The position numbers and the translations under genes are program-made. 63,451 bases of DNA, from contig NZ_JWLD01000019.1 in NCBI RefSeq assembly GCF_000813725.1, positions 1-63,451 on the forward strand, read 5' to 3'. Origin of the DNA: Leisingera sp. ANG-Vp. GTDB taxonomy: Bacteria; Pseudomonadota; Alphaproteobacteria; Rhodobacterales; Rhodobacteraceae. Shown in pieces: positions 1-9,524 of the stretch; the first letter of the stretch is position 1; each line of letters opens with the position of its first letter. Under the pieces are notes generated by a model. That model was not told the origin of the DNA. It saw nothing but the letters and a program-made list of their open reading frames with translations, and made no database searches.

Positions 1-22
1 TTTTCAAGACGTTTTCCGGGCC

Positions 23-997
23 TCAGAGACCGAACTGCCAGGGGGCCGCCTGATAGGCAAACGCCTCGCCCTGACGCAGCACCCGCCCCAGTGCCGGAAA
101 GTCCAGATGTGCGCCCGTCACCAGCAGATTGTCTGCCGCTGCCCGGTCCAGCATCTGCCGCCGGGTCTGAACAGTTTGCGCCGGGTCGGTGTCAAAGGCG
201 ATGGTCCATTCCGGCAAAGCAAACTGCAAAGCGGTGCTGTGGATCAGGTCGCCCCAGAACAGCAGCCCCTCGCCGCCGGCATCCAGCATGAAGCCGGTAT
301 GCCCCGGCGTGTGGCCCGGCAGCTCCAACGCGGTGAAGCCGGGCACGGCCTCTGTTTCCCCCTGCAGCAGCTTCAGCCGGTCTGCATAAGGCGCAACCGA
401 GCGGCGCGCCATTTCAAAGAAGCCGCGGCTGCTTTCCGGCACGCCCGCCAGAATGGCGTCATCATGCCAGAAGTCCCACTCCCGCTGCGCCGCCACCAGC
501 TCGGCGTTCGCAAAGACGGCAGAGCCGTCCGCAGCAATCAGCCCGCCTGCGTGGTCGGGATGGATATGGGTCAGCAGCACCGTATCAATGGCCTCAGGTG
601 CCACCCCGGCGGCCGCAAGCCCAGCGCCCAGCGCGCCAAGCCCCGGCCCCATCAGCTGCGCCGTGCCGGTGTCGATCAGCAGCGTCTGCCCGGCACGCTC
701 GACCAGATAGCCATTGACCGGGATCTGCAGCGCATCGTTTTGCAGCCGGTGCAGTCCCTGTGCCAGCACCTGTTCGGCTTTGGCAGCTTCGTAGCCGTTG
801 AACAGCTGCGTTCCCAAGGGCAGATGCCCGTCCAGCAGAACGGTGACCCTGGCATCCCCCAGAGTAAAGGAATGAAGTACGGGCGCAGCAGTGGCTGCCC
901 CTTCTGCGGCAAATGCGCTGCCTGCGGTGCCCGCGGCAGCCGCTGCTGCCGGTGCGGCTGCCAGTCCGGTCAAAAACACCCTGCGATTGATTGTCAT
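23..997 (-). CDS. Tat-exported MBL-fold metallo-hydrolase
   Basis: A 324-residue metallo-beta-lactamase-fold enzyme. The N-terminus carries a twin-arginine signal (NRRVFLTG at residues 4-11, then an Ala-rich stretch to about residue 31), so it should fold in the cytoplasm and be exported by Tat. The zinc-binding motif HIHPDH is visible near residue 145, with further metal His/Asp in the GHTPGHTG and WGDLIH segments. An open frame extends much further upstream, but the ATG at 997 is chosen because the signal peptide begins there. It is divergent from a LysR gene 120 bp away, which probably controls it. The substrate is unknown; lactonases and other hydrolases share this fold. Confidence 0.85.
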   Translation of the reverse strand: MTINRRVFLTGLAAAPAAAAAAGTAGSAFAAEGAATAAPVLHSFTLGDARVTVLLDGHLPLGTQLFNGYEAAKAEQVLAQGLHRLQNDALQIPVNGYLVERAGQTLLIDTGTAQLMGPGLGALGAGLAAAGVAPEAIDTVLLTHIHPDHAGGLIAADGSAVFANAELVAAQREWDFWHDDAILAGVPESSRGFFEMARRSVAPYADRLKLLQGETEAVPGFTALELPGHTPGHTGFMLDAGGEGLLFWGDLIHSTALQFALPEWTIAFDTDPAQTVQTRRQMLDRAAADNLLVTGAHLDFPALGRVLRQGEAFAYQAAPWQFGL

Positions 998-1117
998 AAG
1001 AAACTCCGATATCCGATTGAGGAGAATTTTCCTGCATTCCGGAGATAACCCTGCGGTTCCGGTTCTTGCAGCCAAGCAGTTTCGATACCAGTTATCAGCA
1101 ATGCTTATAGGATCGAT

Positions 1118-2053
1118 ATGGACAGGCTGACCCTCCTGGAAACCTTTGCAATCGCCCTGGATGAAGGCAGCCTGAACAAGGCAGCCCGGCGCCGCGGCAT
1201 CACCCAATCCGCCGTCAGCCAGCAAATCAAGCAGCTGGAAGGCCTGATCGGCCAGCAGCTGCTGCACCGCAGCGCCAAGGGCATTCATGCCACCCGCGCC
1301 GGAGATCTGATCTACAGCCACGCTCAGTCCCTGCTCACGGGCTATAACCGCATGACTGCGGAACTGGACGCACTGGAAGGCAGCGTCTCCGGCACCTTCC
1401 GGATCAGCGTTAACTCCTTCCTGGGCCGCAGCGTGATCGGCCCGATGCTGGTCGGCATGGACCAAGAGCATCCTGACCTGAATATCGTGATGCGGCTGGA
1501 GGACCGGCTGGTCGATGTGGTGCGCGAGGGGTACGACCTGGCCATCCGCACCGGGCAACTGGGCGACACCGACGGGTTCGGGCGCAAGATCTCGGCGCTG
1601 GAAACCGTCATGTTTGCCACTCCAGAGTATCTTGACCGCGAAGGCCGTCCGCAATCCCCGGAGCAGCTGCAGCGGCTCAAGTTCATTCAGCACCACGAAG
1701 ACCAGACCAAAGGTTTCTTCCCGCTCAGCCGCGGCGGGCAAGAGCACCTGGCCCCGGTGCAAGTGGGGTTCACCGCTGACGACCCCGATCTGATCATGCG
1801 CGCTGTCAGCAGCGGATCCGGATTTACCCGCGCGCCGCGCTTTATGATTGAAGAGCATTTGGCCTCAGGCGCATATGAACAGGTACTGCCTGACTACGAG
1901 GCACCGCTCAAAGACGTCTTTGCCGTCTACCCGTCGCGCCACACGCCCGACCGGCGCCGCGACCTGATTATCAAAAACACCACCTTGCGCCTGGAAGCCT
2001 TGCAGCGGTCCGCAAGGGCGGTTTCACCTGCCCGCCCTGCAATCACCGCTTGA
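1118..2053 (+). CDS. LysR family transcriptional regulator
   Basis: A 311-residue LysR-type regulator. The N-terminal winged helix-turn-helix is clear (ALDEGSLNKAARRRGITQSA, then VSQQIKQLE, about residues 12-45), followed by a periplasmic-binding-protein-like effector domain that contains DLAIRTG around residue 140. Divergent orientation to the exported MBL hydrolase suggests the classical LysR arrangement, in which the regulator controls its neighbour and itself from the shared 120-bp region. The effector is not predictable. The C-terminus is a little Arg/Ala-rich but the length is normal. Confidence 0.88.
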   Translation: MDRLTLLETFAIALDEGSLNKAARRRGITQSAVSQQIKQLEGLIGQQLLHRSAKGIHATRAGDLIYSHAQSLLTGYNRMTAELDALEGSVSGTFRISVNSFLGRSVIGPMLVGMDQEHPDLNIVMRLEDRLVDVVREGYDLAIRTGQLGDTDGFGRKISALETVMFATPEYLDREGRPQSPEQLQRLKFIQHHEDQTKGFFPLSRGGQEHLAPVQVGFTADDPDLIMRAVSSGSGFTRAPRFMIEEHLASGAYEQVLPDYEAPLKDVFAVYPSRHTPDRRRDLIIKNTTLRLEALQRSARAVSPARPAITA

Positions 2054-2090
2054 CCTCCCCCGCCCCATTTCCTAACCACAAGCCTATGGC

Positions 2091-2166
2091 GGGCCTGTAG
2101 CTCAACGGTTAGAGCAGAGCGCTCATAACGCTTTGGTTGCAGGTTCGAATCCTGCCGGGCCTACCA
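2091..2166 (+). tRNA. tRNA with CAT anticodon (tRNA-Ile2 or elongator tRNA-Met)
   Basis: A 76-nt cloverleaf with an encoded CCA end. The acceptor stem GGGCCTG pairs with CGGGCCT (a G-T pair at 1:72), the D arm is GCTC/GAGC, the anticodon loop is CTCATAA (anticodon CAT), and the T arm is GCAGG TTCGAAT CCTGC. The 1:72 wobble pair argues against an initiator. C4-G69 and C5-G68 are pairs reported to help TilS recognise tRNA-Ile2 in E. coli, so a lysidine-modified tRNA-Ile is favoured over elongator Met, but sequence alone does not settle it. Confidence 0.93.
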
Positions 2167-2315
2167 TCCTGCCAATCAGTCATTTGCAATCTGCCGGGCA
2201 TTACCCTGTCAAAGCAGCTGCACAGGCTTTTGCGTGCAAGACGGACTGTTTCATTAAACAGGCCTGCGCAGACAAGCCGGGACAGCGTGCTGCGGCCCCG
2301 GCGGAGCGCCCTGGC

Positions 2316-2579
2316 TCAATACCACCCAGCAACGGTCGCCGTGGTTCCAGCGGCCTCAACTCCGACAGCGGAGAAACCGATGGTTTCGCCCGCTTCCACG
2401 GCATAGGTGATGACAGTGCCGGCCTCGTCGCGCAGCACCAGATCACCCGAAGTCAGTACCCGCAGCACCCGGGGCCGGACCGGCAGGTCCACTCCGTTCT
2501 GGGGCGTAATTGCCAAGTGATGGGTAACGGGGCTTTCCAGCCCGCGGCGGTAATGTGCAAATGGATCAATCTGCGGCAT
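2316..2579 (-). CDS. Spike base protein, RCAP_rcc01079-like family
   Basis: An 87-residue protein recognised from the pattern DPFAH, GLESPVTHH, ITPQNGVDLPVRPRVLRV, then a Gly/Thr-rich beta-strand tail ending in GTTATVAGWY. This resembles the small spike-base proteins of Rhodobacter capsulatus gene transfer agent (rcc01079) and related phages. The start at 2579 (MPQIDPF) has a GGGAG ribosome-binding site about 10 nt upstream; a longer frame upstream lacks family similarity. It lies alone, 150 bp from tRNA(CAT), with no other phage genes nearby. In R. capsulatus the spike genes also lie outside the main GTA cluster, so this may be an active satellite gene rather than debris. The assignment is from memory of the family pattern. 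Confidence 0.65.
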   Translation of the reverse strand: MPQIDPFAHYRRGLESPVTHHLAITPQNGVDLPVRPRVLRVLTSGDLVLRDEAGTVITYAVEAGETIGFSAVGVEAAGTTATVAGWY

Positions 2580-2728
2580 TTGGGGACTCCCAGCAGTGTT
2601 TCGTTCCGGAGCAAGCTGCCCGGGATCCAGGTGATACCTGCAAAGAAAGAAAATTGGGAAAAGCAGGCGTGCGCCCATTGCAGCGGCGGCGCAACGGGCC
2701 CGCCTGCGGAACCGCGCACCAGGGCCGC

Positions 2729-4048
2729 TTAGCGGGCAATTACGATATCCGCCTTCAAACCGCCCAGCTTAAGGCTCTCGCCCAGGCGCAGAGTGCCGCC
2801 ATGGGCCCGCGCCGTGTCGGCCACAATCGCCAGCCCCAGCCCGACCCCGGAGCCCCGGTTCTGGTTGCGCGCCGGATCCAGCCGGGTAAACGGGCGGACC
2901 GCATCCCCGCGCTGTTCAGCCGGGATGCCCGGGCCGTCGTCCTCGACCCGGATCCGCATCGAACGGTCGGTCAGCGCCACCGAGACCCGCGCCTGCGACC
3001 CATAGCGCACGGCATTGGATATCAGATTCTCCACCGCCCGCCGCATCGGCTGGCGCCGCAGCATCACCTCGCCCTCACCGGACATTTCGCCAAGCACCAC
3101 CTGTCTTTCCTGGCGCTGCCAGTCGGCGGCGATGGTGCGGATCAGTTTTTGCGGATCTACCAGTTCCGGTTCGCTGACCGCTGCACCGCGGGAGAAATCA
3201 AGAAAGGCATCCAGCAACGCCTGCATCTCATCGACGTCGCGCAGCATTGGCGCGGCCTCCTCCTCATCCAGCAGCGCCAGTTCCAGCTTCATGCGTGTCA
3301 GCGGCGTGCGCAAATCATGGCTCACGCCAGACAGCATGAGGGTGCGCTGTTCGATCTGGCGCTCGATCCGTGCCCGCATATCAAGAAAGGCACTGCCCGC
3401 AGCCCGGACCTCCAGGGCGCCGGACGGGGAATACGGCACCGCCCGCCCGCGTCCGAACGCCTCGGCAGCATTGGCCAAACGCTTGATCGGACGCAGCTGG
3501 TTGCGCATGTAGAGAAAGGAGATCAGCATCATCAGAAAGCCGAACAGCGCCATGGTAACGATCAGCTGATGCGGAGCGGCAGCGGTCAGGCGGCGGCGGT
3601 CAAAGCTCAGCACCATCGGTCCGTGCACCGTCTCGAAATAGATATGCACTGTGCTGTCAGCAGGGAATCGGACAGCCAGGAATGCCGGAAGCGATTCCTC
3701 CAGCTGCCTCCCCACAACCCGGCCGGAGAATTCGTCGAAGGTGAACTCGTTGTGCGGCGGCGGAGCATCCGGCGCCAGAAACCGGGCCTGCATCTTCAGC
3801 GGCTGAAGCAGCGGAGCAACCTGAGACAGTGCCGCTTCCTGGTTTGGCTCCCCAGCCATGACCTGCTGCAGCATCACCACCTCCCGCAGGATCGTCCCGG
3901 TCATCTGCACGGTGACGTCCTCGAGGTCGCGCTTGATGAACACAACCGAAACCACGATCTGCAGCGCCACGATCGGCAACACCAGGATAAGCGCGGCCCG
4001 GGCATAGAGGCTGCGCGGCATATATCGTTTGAGCCATTTGAAGAACAT
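2729..4048 (-). CDS. EnvZ-like sensor histidine kinase
   Basis: A 439-residue membrane histidine kinase. The order is: short cytoplasmic N-terminus, TM1 (about 16-38), periplasmic segment (about 40-158), TM2 (about 160-180), HAMP (about 181-235), HisKA with phospho-acceptor His244 in GVSHDLRTPLTRMKLELAL, and HATPase with N box (NLISNAVRYG), G1 box (VEDDGPGIP) and G2 box (GSGVGLGLAIV). The layout matches the EnvZ-type kinases common in Rhodobacteraceae. No response regulator is adjacent: the upstream neighbour is a divergent hydrolase, so its OmpR-like partner must be encoded elsewhere. Confidence 0.9.
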   Translation of the reverse strand: MFFKWLKRYMPRSLYARAALILVLPIVALQIVVSVVFIKRDLEDVTVQMTGTILREVVMLQQVMAGEPNQEAALSQVAPLLQPLKMQARFLAPDAPPPHNEFTFDEFSGRVVGRQLEESLPAFLAVRFPADSTVHIYFETVHGPMVLSFDRRRLTAAAPHQLIVTMALFGFLMMLISFLYMRNQLRPIKRLANAAEAFGRGRAVPYSPSGALEVRAAGSAFLDMRARIERQIEQRTLMLSGVSHDLRTPLTRMKLELALLDEEEAAPMLRDVDEMQALLDAFLDFSRGAAVSEPELVDPQKLIRTIAADWQRQERQVVLGEMSGEGEVMLRRQPMRRAVENLISNAVRYGSQARVSVALTDRSMRIRVEDDGPGIPAEQRGDAVRPFTRLDPARNQNRGSGVGLGLAIVADTARAHGGTLRLGESLKLGGLKADIVIAR

Positions 4049-4132
4049 GAGCTAAACCTATCGGGCGCTTGGAAAAGAGGAAAGATGCTCCGGGTGCAAA
4101 CCGGCCAGGAAAACAGACGAGGGGCAAGACCA

Positions 4133-5050
4133 ATGCAGGCACCAGATGATTTCAACCCGGCCCCCGGGAACGCTGAGGAACTGGAACCCGGCCTGCGCCG
4201 CATTCTGGCGCCGAATCCCCTGCCGATGACCTACCGCGGCACCAATACCTATTTGCTGGGCGGCCGCAGTCTGGCGGTGATCGATCCCGGTCCGGATTCG
4301 CAAGCACATCTCGCAGCGATCCTGGCGGCAGTGCAGCCCGGCCAGAGGATCAGCCATATCATCGTGACACACAGCCACTTGGACCATTCCCCGCTGGCCC
4401 CTGCCCTGAGCCAGGCCACCGGCGCACCCGTTTTTGCTTTCGGCGGGCCGGAGGCCGGGCGCAGCGCAGTGATGGCACAGCTGGCTGCAGACGGGCTGGC
4501 CGGCGGCGGCGAGGGAATCGACACAGGTTTCGCGCCGGACATTGCCGTTGGGGACGGTGAAATCATCCAAGGCGACGATTGGGCCTTGGAAGTGATCCAC
4601 ACTCCCGGGCATTTGGGCAACCACATTGCACTTGCTTGGGGTGACGCCTGTTTCACCGCCGACCACGTCATGGGCTGGGCCAGTTCGCTGGTGTCTCCGC
4701 CGGATGGCGACCTGACCGATTTCATGGCGTCCTGCCGCCGCCTGCGGGCGCGTGAATGGCGCGTCTTCCACCCTGGTCATGGTGCGCCTGTGACAGATCC
4801 TGCCGGGCGGCTCGACTGGCTGATTGCGCACCGGGAATCGCGCGAGGCCGCGATTCTGCAGGCGTTGGCGAAAACGCCTGCAACCGCCCGCGCGCTGGCA
4901 GTGGAGATCTATACCGATACTCCGTCTGCGCTGATGAAAGCTGCAGAGCGCAATGTCTTTGCTCATCTGGTGGACCTCACCGCCCGCGCTCTGGCAGCGC
5001 CGCAAGGTCCGCTGTCCGCTACGGCTGTCTTTGAGCTTCAGAGCCGCTGA
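4133..5050 (+). CDS. MBL-fold metallo-hydrolase (LACTB2-like)
   Basis: A 305-residue cytoplasmic metallo-beta-lactamase-fold protein. The signature THSHLDHSPL supplies zinc ligands (about residues 80-90), with HTPGHLGNH and TADHV downstream and a C-terminal helical/winged segment typical of LACTB2-type hydrolases. The N-terminal block RRILAPNPLPMTYRGTNTYL is characteristic of this subgroup. The start at 4133 has GAGGGG about ten bases upstream; an in-frame ATG at 4085, also with a GAGG, is the alternative and adds 16 residues. It is divergent from the EnvZ-like kinase. The substrate is unknown; relatives include thioester hydrolases and nucleases. Confidence 0.85.
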   Translation: MQAPDDFNPAPGNAEELEPGLRRILAPNPLPMTYRGTNTYLLGGRSLAVIDPGPDSQAHLAAILAAVQPGQRISHIIVTHSHLDHSPLAPALSQATGAPVFAFGGPEAGRSAVMAQLAADGLAGGGEGIDTGFAPDIAVGDGEIIQGDDWALEVIHTPGHLGNHIALAWGDACFTADHVMGWASSLVSPPDGDLTDFMASCRRLRAREWRVFHPGHGAPVTDPAGRLDWLIAHRESREAAILQALAKTPATARALAVEIYTDTPSALMKAAERNVFAHLVDLTARALAAPQGPLSATAVFELQSR

Positions 5051-5119
5051 ATTTTTTCAAAAAACTTTCCCCGCCCCTCTGGACGCCTGTTGCGGGGGGC
5101 GCTATACGGCACAGACCGT

Positions 5120-5194
5120 TCCGGCGTAGCTCAGCGGTAGAGCAGTTGACTGTTAATCAATTGGTCGTAGGTTCGATCCCTACCGCCGGAGCCA
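5120..5194 (+). tRNA. tRNA-Asn (GTT), copy 1
   Basis: A 75-nt gene with encoded CCA. The acceptor stem is TCCGGCG/CGCCGGA, the D arm GCTC/GAGC, the anticodon loop CTGTTAA (anticodon GTT), the T arm GTAGG TTCGATC CCTAC, and the discriminator base is G. It is identical over its whole length to the copy 355 bp downstream; the flanks are not similar. Confidence 0.97.
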
Positions 5195-5474
5195 TTTCCA
5201 AGCAAATGAAAACACAGGGCTTTTGCCGCCGTGCGCATGGATGTGCTTTAATGCCTTCCGCTGACTGCCCGGCGGGTTTCCCTGGCAGTTTCCGCGGGTT
5301 TCTCAGCAGCTAGGACCGTACAAAACTCGCCCTGTCCGGACCGCTGCCAAACGGCGGAGTTGGACCTTGGACCGCTCTGTTCCGCACTGCATTTTACCGC
5401 TTCAAAAAAATCACGGGGAAAGCGAATTTTTCTCTGGACGCCGCAGATTGGACCTTCTATACGACGCCTCACAT
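5195..5474. other. Spacer between the two tRNA-Asn genes
   Basis: 280 bp with no credible gene. Short open frames on both strands show no recognisable protein pattern. Homopolymer runs (a string of A near 5404) and modest hairpins are the only structure seen. No obvious terminator follows tRNA copy 1, so the second copy could be cotranscribed or have its own promoter. Confidence 0.5.
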
Positions 5475-5549
5475 TCCGGCGTAGCTCAGCGGTAGAGCAG
5501 TTGACTGTTAATCAATTGGTCGTAGGTTCGATCCCTACCGCCGGAGCCA
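5475..5549 (+). tRNA. tRNA-Asn (GTT), copy 2
   Basis: A 75-nt gene with encoded CCA, identical to the copy at 5120. A strong Rho-independent terminator follows about 30 bases later (5582-5616). Confidence 0.97.
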
Positions 5550-5581
5550 ACCTCCCTCTTAAGAGGTTGGAAGAAAACGAC

Positions 5582-5616
5582 AAAGCGCTCCACAATGGGG
5601 CGCTTTTGTTTTTTAC
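5582..5616 (+). terminator. Rho-independent terminator after tRNA-Asn
   Basis: Stem AAAGCGC (5582-5588) with GCGCTTT (5600-5606), followed immediately by a T-rich tail (TTTTGTTTTTT). It closes the tRNA-Asn transcription unit. Confidence 0.85.
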
Positions 5617-5693
5617 CCTGCCTATTCAAACGCCGCTGCCCGCCCGCGCTCTGCTCCCTTTCAACGCGTCCTTTCCCTTCGCTTTCAGGCCGC

Positions 5694-6455
5694 TTACCCA
5701 AAGACCCGCTTCAGTCCAGCCTGCACCCGCAAAAGGTCTTCGAGGTAGTCTGACACCACCGAAGCCGCCCCCGGCTGCAAGGCGGCCAAGCCGATGTTCA
5801 GCGCTGCCACGGTGTCGCCGCGCTGGTTGAGAATGGGCACCGATAGAGAACGCAGGCCAAGCTCGACCTCCTGGTCGACCAGGGCATATCCTTGCAGCCG
5901 GACATGGTCGAGTTCCTGCATCAGTTCAGAGACCCCTGTCAGACTGTTCGGCGTCCGCGGCGACAGGTCGGACTGTTCGATGATCTTCCTCGCTCCATCC
6001 CTGGGCAAGGCTGCCAGCAGCACCCGACCCATCGAGGTACAAAAGGCCGGCAGCCGTGAGCCCGGCATCAGCCCGATCGACATCACCCGCCGCTGCGCGG
6101 CGCGGGCCACGTACAGGATTTCGGTCCCTTCCAGGATTGCCACCGAACAGGATTGGCCTACCCGTTCGGAAAGCTGGTCCAGCCAGGGCTGCACAATCTG
6201 CGGCAGCGGCATGGAGGCCAGCGCAGCAACGCCCAGCCGCAGGATGCGCGGCGTCAGCGAGAAGAATTTGCCATCGTAATCGGCATATCCCAGCTCAGCC
6301 AAAGTCAGCAGGCAGCGCCGGGCAGTGGCCCGGTCCAGTCCGGTTTCCTGCGCGACGTCAGTAATGCTGAGTCGCGGCTTTTCCGCGTGAAACGCTTCAA
6401 TCACCCGCAGCCCCTTGGCCAAAGACGCGACGAAGTCTGTTGATTTGTTCATCAT
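5694..6455 (-). CDS. pcaR: IclR-family regulator, PcaR-like (beta-ketoadipate pathway)
   Basis: A 253-residue IclR-family protein: N-terminal winged HTH (SLAKGLRVIEAFH, then LSITDVAQETGLDRATARR, about residues 5-50), and a C-terminal IclR effector domain (QIVQPWLDQLSERVGQSCSVA... VALNIGL). This pattern matches PcaR/PobR/CatR regulators of protocatechuate catabolism. It is divergent from pcaI-pcaJ-pcaF, the usual target of PcaR. The start at 6455 (or the next ATG at 6452) is preferred over a TTG further out. A perfect inverted repeat TGTTCA-N5-TGAACA overlaps the start codon, suggesting autoregulation. Confidence 0.85.
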   Translation of the reverse strand: MMNKSTDFVASLAKGLRVIEAFHAEKPRLSITDVAQETGLDRATARRCLLTLAELGYADYDGKFFSLTPRILRLGVAALASMPLPQIVQPWLDQLSERVGQSCSVAILEGTEILYVARAAQRRVMSIGLMPGSRLPAFCTSMGRVLLAALPRDGARKIIEQSDLSPRTPNSLTGVSELMQELDHVRLQGYALVDQEVELGLRSLSVPILNQRGDTVAALNIGLAALQPGAASVVSDYLEDLLRVQAGLKRVFG

Positions 6456-6462
6456 GTGAACA
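6446..6462. promoter_or_regulatory. Inverted repeat at the pcaR start, possible IclR operator
   Basis: TGTTCA (6446-6451), five bases, TGAACA (6457-6462): a perfect dyad overlapping the regulator's start codon in the pcaR-pcaI intergenic region. A related half-site GTTCA lies about 15 bases further out on the same (minus) strand. Position and symmetry suggest autoregulation; no binding evidence is available. Confidence 0.5.
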
Positions 6463-6586
6463 TCTTTGTGTGCAAATTGAACAAAAATCAATATCCGAAC
6501 AACATTCCTCGCCCGTCCGAATACGGCTGCCTACCTTCCTGCCATCACCCCTGCCCGCCCCGGGCAGCACAGGAACAGGAGAAACA

Positions 6587-7294
6587 ATGGACAAGACAGT
6601 CGCCGCATTGGCGGAAGCAGTTGCGCCCATCCAGGATGGCGCAACGGTAATGATCGGAGGGTTTGGAGGGTCAGGTGCGCCGATAGAGCTGATCCACGCA
6701 TTGATCGACAAAGGGCCCAAGGACCTCACCGTGATCAACAACAACGCAGGCAACGGCCATGTCGGCATTGCCGCGATGATCGAACAGGGCATGGTGCGGA
6801 AGATGATCTGCTCCTTCCCGCGCTCCGCCGACCCCAAGGTGTTCACAGATCTCTATCTGGCGGGCGGAATTGAACTGGAGCTGGTGCCCCAGGGCACCCT
6901 AGCCGAACGCATCCGCGCGGGCGGCGCCGGCATCCCGGCGTTTTACACGCCAACCAGCTTTGGCACCGATCTGGCCAAGGGCAAGCCGGTGGCGGAATTC
7001 GACGGCCGCCAATATGTGCAGGAACGCTGGCTGAAAGCGGATTTTGCCCTGATCAAAGGCGAGCTGGGCGACCCGATGGGCAACCTCACTTACCGGATGG
7101 CGGCGCGCAACTTCAATCCGCTGATGGCGACGGCGGCGAAGCATACGATTGCCCAGGTCTCGCGCATCGTGCCGCCGGGCGGCATCGACCCGGAACAGGT
7201 GGTCACCCCCGGCATCTTTGTAAACAGCGTCACTGAGGCGGCCATTCCGCAGCAGGAAGAGATCCTCAACCGGCAGGAGGCCGTCTACCCATGA
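6587..7294 (+). CDS. pcaI: 3-oxoadipate CoA-transferase subunit A
   Basis: A 235-residue alpha subunit of 3-oxoadipate:succinyl-CoA transferase. The N-terminal CoA-transferase block GATVMIGGFGGSGAPIELI is clear, with a family-typical SFPRSADPKVF segment. It moves CoA from succinyl-CoA to 3-oxoadipate in the cytoplasm. The ATG at 6587 follows an AGGAG site. It overlaps pcaJ by four bases, consistent with translational coupling of the two subunits. SCOT-type acetoacetate transferases are the alternative, but the adjacent PcaR-like regulator and pcaF favour oxoadipate. Confidence 0.9.
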   Translation: MDKTVAALAEAVAPIQDGATVMIGGFGGSGAPIELIHALIDKGPKDLTVINNNAGNGHVGIAAMIEQGMVRKMICSFPRSADPKVFTDLYLAGGIELELVPQGTLAERIRAGGAGIPAFYTPTSFGTDLAKGKPVAEFDGRQYVQERWLKADFALIKGELGDPMGNLTYRMAARNFNPLMATAAKHTIAQVSRIVPPGGIDPEQVVTPGIFVNSVTEAAIPQQEEILNRQEAVYP

Positions 7295-7977
7295 GCGCAG
7301 CCATCAACGACATCAAGCTTTCCAACGCGCAGATTGCCTGGCGCGCGGCGCAGGACATCGAGGACGGCGCCTATGTGAATCTCGGCATCGGCTTCCCCGA
7401 GATGGTGGCCAAGTTCCAGCCTGCCGGGCGGGAAGCCGTCTTTCACACCGAGAACGGCGTGCTCGGCTTTGGAGAGGCGCCGGAGGCAGGCGAAGAAGAC
7501 TGGGACCTGATCAACGCGGGCAAGAAGGCGATCACGCTGAAGCCGGGTTCGACGTTCTTTCACCACGCGGACAGCTTTGCCATGGTGCGCGGCGGCCATC
7601 TGGATGTGGCCATCCTTGGCGCCTATCAGGTGGCGCAGAACGGCGATCTGGCGAATTGGTCCACCGGCAAAGGCGGGGTGCCTGCGGTCGGCGGCGCCAT
7701 GGACCTGGTGCATGGCGCCAAGCGGGTGGCTGTGATCACCGATCACATCACCAAAAAGGGTGAGCCTAAGCTGATGGCCGCCTGCACCATGCCGCTCACC
7801 GGTGTGGGCTGCGTGACCCGGGTCTATACTTCGCTGGCTGTGATCGACATCGAAGACGGCCGCTTTGTCCTGCGCGAGAAACTTCCGGCGATCTATTTTG
7901 ACGATCTGCAGGCAGTGACCGGTGCCGAACTCAAGGTCGACGGAACTGTCCGCGACTTGATTGTTCCCGCACTGTAA
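7291..7977 (+). CDS. pcaJ: 3-oxoadipate CoA-transferase subunit B
   Basis: A 228-residue beta subunit that completes the transferase with PcaI. The catalytic glutamate is Glu54 in HTENGVLG, and the NLGIGFPEMV and GGAMDLVHGAKRV blocks are typical of the subunit B family. The start codon overlaps the pcaI stop (ATGA). pcaF follows after 13 bases with a strong AGGAGG site, so the three genes form one operon that converts 3-oxoadipate to succinyl-CoA plus acetyl-CoA. Confidence 0.9.
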   Translation: MSAAINDIKLSNAQIAWRAAQDIEDGAYVNLGIGFPEMVAKFQPAGREAVFHTENGVLGFGEAPEAGEEDWDLINAGKKAITLKPGSTFFHHADSFAMVRGGHLDVAILGAYQVAQNGDLANWSTGKGGVPAVGGAMDLVHGAKRVAVITDHITKKGEPKLMAACTMPLTGVGCVTRVYTSLAVIDIEDGRFVLREKLPAIYFDDLQAVTGAELKVDGTVRDLIVPAL

Positions 7978-7990
7978 CAGGAGGCTGATG

Positions 7991-9193
<1,203 letters not shown>

Positions 9194-9224
9194 CCCGGCT
9201 CTGAAACAGTCCCGCGCGTCCCAA

Positions 9225-9254
9225 GGCCCTGCCGGTTTCCGGCGGGGCCTTTCT
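9225..9254 (+). terminator. Terminator after pcaF
   Basis: GGCCCTGCCGG (9225-9235), TTT loop, CCGGCGGGGCC (9239-9249), followed by TTTCTG. It closes the pcaIJF operon. Confidence 0.8.
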
Positions 9255-9524
9255 GCTGTTCAAGCACAAGCCGTTAGAAACAAAGGCATATAACCAAAGG
9301 CACAAGCTGCCGGTCCCAACATTCAATCGACTGACCGCAGCCCCTCATTCATAGGTAGCCTGGGAAACGGCCGGTCTCGGCGCACCGCATCTGCGTGGCG
9401 GCGTGCAGGACAGGCCAACTCCGGGCGCAGGGCTATCCACCGGCGTCCGGAGCTTAACACAGGGTCCGGAGGGGCTGTCAGATGGCAGCCAAATCCGCGG
9501 CAGAAGGCTCGTAAGGAGACAAAT
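9255..9524. promoter_or_regulatory. Non-coding region upstream of the decarboxylase-like gene
   Basis: 270 bp between the pcaF terminator and the next ATG, with no credible gene. It contains GGCATATAACC (9285-9295), a partial match on the minus strand to the GGTTATA element found at three promoters further along, but without the second half of that motif at the expected distance. The promoter of the 9.5 kb operon must lie here; AAGGAG at 9513-9518 is the ribosome-binding site of the next gene. Confidence 0.4.

Noticed and set aside
2555-4132. A long upstream extension in frame with the MBL hydrolase that ends at 5050.
   Set aside because: It runs antisense through the histidine kinase gene and shows no protein pattern; the real start is near 4133 with a ribosome-binding site.
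5248-5472. A 74-codon minus-strand frame between the tRNA-Asn genes as a small protein gene.
   Set aside because: No ribosome-binding site, no recognisable pattern, and it extends to the tRNA gene edge; it is more likely non-coding spacer.
5120-5549. The tRNA-Asn pair as attachment sites flanking a mobile element.
   Set aside because: The 280-bp interval has no integrase or cargo, and the repeat ends exactly at the tRNA boundaries, which fits duplication better.
9285-9295. GGCATATAACC upstream of the decarboxylase-like operon as a fourth regulon site.
   Set aside because: Only the GGTTATA core matches (minus strand); neither direction has the second element at 20 bases, so it was not counted with the three full sites.
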